NCBI GenBank assembly: GCA_030549495.1
Contig: JAUIRK010001013.1
Coordinates: 310,001 to 374,000, forward strand
DNA from: Nectonema munidae
Taxonomy: Eukaryota > Nematomorpha > Nectonematoida > Nectonematidae
Length of the DNA: 64,000 nucleotides
Direction of reading: 5' to 3'
Below the pieces are notes generated by a model, which saw only the letters and a program-made list of their open reading frames with translations, was not told the DNA's origin and did not search any database. The position numbers and the translations under genes were made by a program. Numbering within the stretch: the first letter of the stretch is position 1; each line of letters opens with the position of its first letter. Below, in pieces: positions 61,871 to 64,000 of the stretch.

Positions 61871-64000
61871 AAAAAAAAGAGAAATTCACGCCCCCAAAAT
61901 TTTGTAAAAATTTACAATCATTCAAGAAAAACCGAGGGGGGGGGGGGCTATCACTGAGGAAATGAAAACAGGCTGTCACTAATAGAGTTAAAGATTAAAT
62001 GGCTTAGAGATAGTATTTTAAAAAAATAATTAATCAAATATAACATTTTTAAATTCAGAAAAAACTTTTTATAACAAAAGCAGCATCAAGTTTAAAAGGT
62101 TCCAAGTGATGAAATTATTTTCAAAAATATTTTGTTTATCAATAATTTTGCAAAGGAGATTTTGGGACCCTATTTTAGATCTCCTAAAAGAAGAGACTGG
62201 GCCATGATCCATTAATTAAAGGAAGAAAGAATAAAGAGGAAAAAATAAGAGATAAAAAAATACCGAAAATAACGTAATTCAAGAAAGAAGGATCCGCAGA
62301 TAAAAATAAGCCATAAAAAATTTTGGTCAATGAAGGTATAAAAAAAATATAGAAAATTATTTTTTAGTTTCTGGAAAGTGGTAGATATGGACCGTTAGTG
62401 GTCGATAACAGATCTTTAGTGGTTGATAAGCTACACAAACTTATCAAAATTGTGCTTTTTTTACTTTATAGTTGAAATAAATCTCCTTTTTCTTTTAAAA
62501 CATAGCTTACTAAATATACTTACTAATATATATGTCATTCTAATCATGCGCACTGCACACTATCTGTATTTTATTCCAACTAATGTGATTATTTTTACTT
62601 CATATTTATTTTATGAATATCCTATATGATGTATTTCTATTTCATTGATGTAATATGGGTTTTATTCATATCAGCGGCTTGTAGGCCTTTTGAATTTTTT
62701 CCCAACTATAAATAAAGATTTAAATTTTCATATTAAAGAAAATATGCAATGTCTTTCTTTTTAAATTCCTTATTAAATTCTTTTTTTATATGTTTAGTGG
62801 TGTATTCCAATTTTATTTTATCAATTAATAAATCTTCTTCTTCTTCTTCTTACGATATTGTATAGTATAGGAAATATGAAACATTTTTGGTTTGTATATT
62901 TTCTCTTAATTGTTGCAAATTGATTAATGTTTTTATGAAACATTTCTATATGAGGTAAGGGTCAATGTGAAAACAAATCTTCTATGAAAGGGTCGATGGG
63001 TAAAAAGTTTGCCGATCTATGATTTAGGCTAAATTTAAACTATAGTGCCCCATTCAAATTAAAAATTCTAGCTTCACTTTAAAAACCATTTAAGAATTTA
63101 AATCTTTGCGGGAAATTAATATCTGTGTAGTTAATACTACAAATGAGTTATAAGAGAAAGAGAAAAAATGTATTTAATAACAAACAATGCAAACTATTCA
63201 AAAACAGTCGTTTGTATTAAAAAAACAAACAAATGTTTACATAAGTTTTAAAAGTTCAGATTTTTACAATGGATACATGATATACATATGATATTGACAT
63301 TTTTTATCATTTATAACTTCGACACTGTGATAAGTAAGCTAAAAGTGAAATTTCTTACAGACAAACCATCCCAGATTAAAGCAATGTTTTGATTTCTAAA
63401 AAGAAATAAAATAGTTTCTTACATCATTCTTAAAAAAGGTAACGACCAATATAGTTACTCAAACAGAAATTTATATGAATTAAGGACGAATTACTTTCTT
63501 AATAATTGAGACTTCTGAGCATTTCAAACGATAGTAAATTTTATTAGCATTTTTCGGATTTCTTATATGATAGCAAAAAGAGTTAACTTCTCAAATACTT
63601 CAAAGAAGGTTGGAATAATTGAAATGGGTCTGCAGTATTTAACGATATTTTTGTCATCTTTTATGGAAATGTGAATAACTTTATGGAGTTTAATATATTT
63701 GGAAAAGAATTTCTATAGAGACAGACATTAATAGAGTGAGATAAACTCTAGATACAAAATGATCCTTTCTAATTGATCTTAGAGCACCTTTCTGTAGGAC
63801 TTTAATTATATCTTTTCAAAAGGGTTACCAATTGACAATACTATATTTCAGGTATGATAAAAACAGCTGTTTATATATCATAAGTTTAATATTTATAGGA
63901 AAGATATTCTTTGTACTATATAAAATCTCAATTAATCTATTCAGATTTAAGCTTAGTTTATCCACCTGCTCATTATACCTCAAATTACTAGTGAAAATTA

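Larger units (their letters stand above)
57233..64000. other. Upstream flank of PPP1R37
   Basis: No gene recognised in 6.8 kb. It holds a short degenerate array at 57740-57810, two longer arrays (59570-60400, 61388-61870), a G-run at 61936 and a (TTC)n tract at 62834-62851. A less AT-rich patch at 58960-59130 with an 80-codon minus-strand open frame could be an untranslated exon or chance. No promoter motif can be assigned. Confidence 0.5.

Noticed and set aside
1-64000. CRISPR arrays, bacterial operons, rRNA genes
   Set aside because: None seen; exon-intron structure and retroelements show this is eukaryotic nuclear DNA.

Overview
The window is AT-rich animal DNA, probably from an invertebrate. 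It has long introns, GT-AG exons, tRNA-derived SINEs, LINE fragments and DNA transposons of several superfamilies. The assembly shows runs of G, C, A and T that look like poor consensus. I cannot name the species.

Two host genes face each other tail to tail. On the plus strand, positions 26-20885 hold the last seven coding exons of a p190-type RhoGAP (ARHGAP35/ARHGAP5 family). They encode about 400 residues of serine-rich and basic linker, then the catalytic RhoGAP domain. The start of the gene lies to the left of the window. On the minus strand, 57232 down to 22388 holds what looks like a complete protein phosphatase 1 regulatory subunit 37 gene (PPP1R37/LRRC68). It has eleven coding exons, all with matching intron phases, that sum to 683 codons plus stop. 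The first exon carries an RVxF-type PP1-docking motif, the middle exons carry ribonuclease-inhibitor-like leucine-rich repeats, and the last exon encodes a serine-rich tail. About 1.1 kb separates the two likely polyadenylation signals.

The introns are mobile-element graveyards. The 11.3 kb RhoGAP intron holds tRNA-derived SINE copies, an AATTG-rich hAT MITE with an 8-bp target duplication, a LINE scrap, and a 2.5 kb Tc1/mariner/IS630-type transposon. That transposon's inverted repeats contain 21-bp iterons, and a hAT MITE has landed in its transposase at the first catalytic aspartate. The PPP1R37 introns hold a LINE 3' end, a broken Ty3/Gypsy LTR element, and a Penelope-like element nested with a 3.4 kb hAT transposon and a 1.4 kb Tigger/pogo deletion derivative. 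They also hold a 5'-truncated LINE with a perfect 14-bp duplication, and two copies of a 130-bp TTAA-flanked MITE. Upstream of PPP1R37 (57.2-64 kb) I see no gene, but there are two tandem arrays with units of about 150 bp.

I found no CRISPR array, rRNA, functional tRNA or operon, and nothing that I would call a new biological system. The most informative results are the PPP1R37 exon model, the nested insertions dated by target duplications, and the iteron-bearing transposon.
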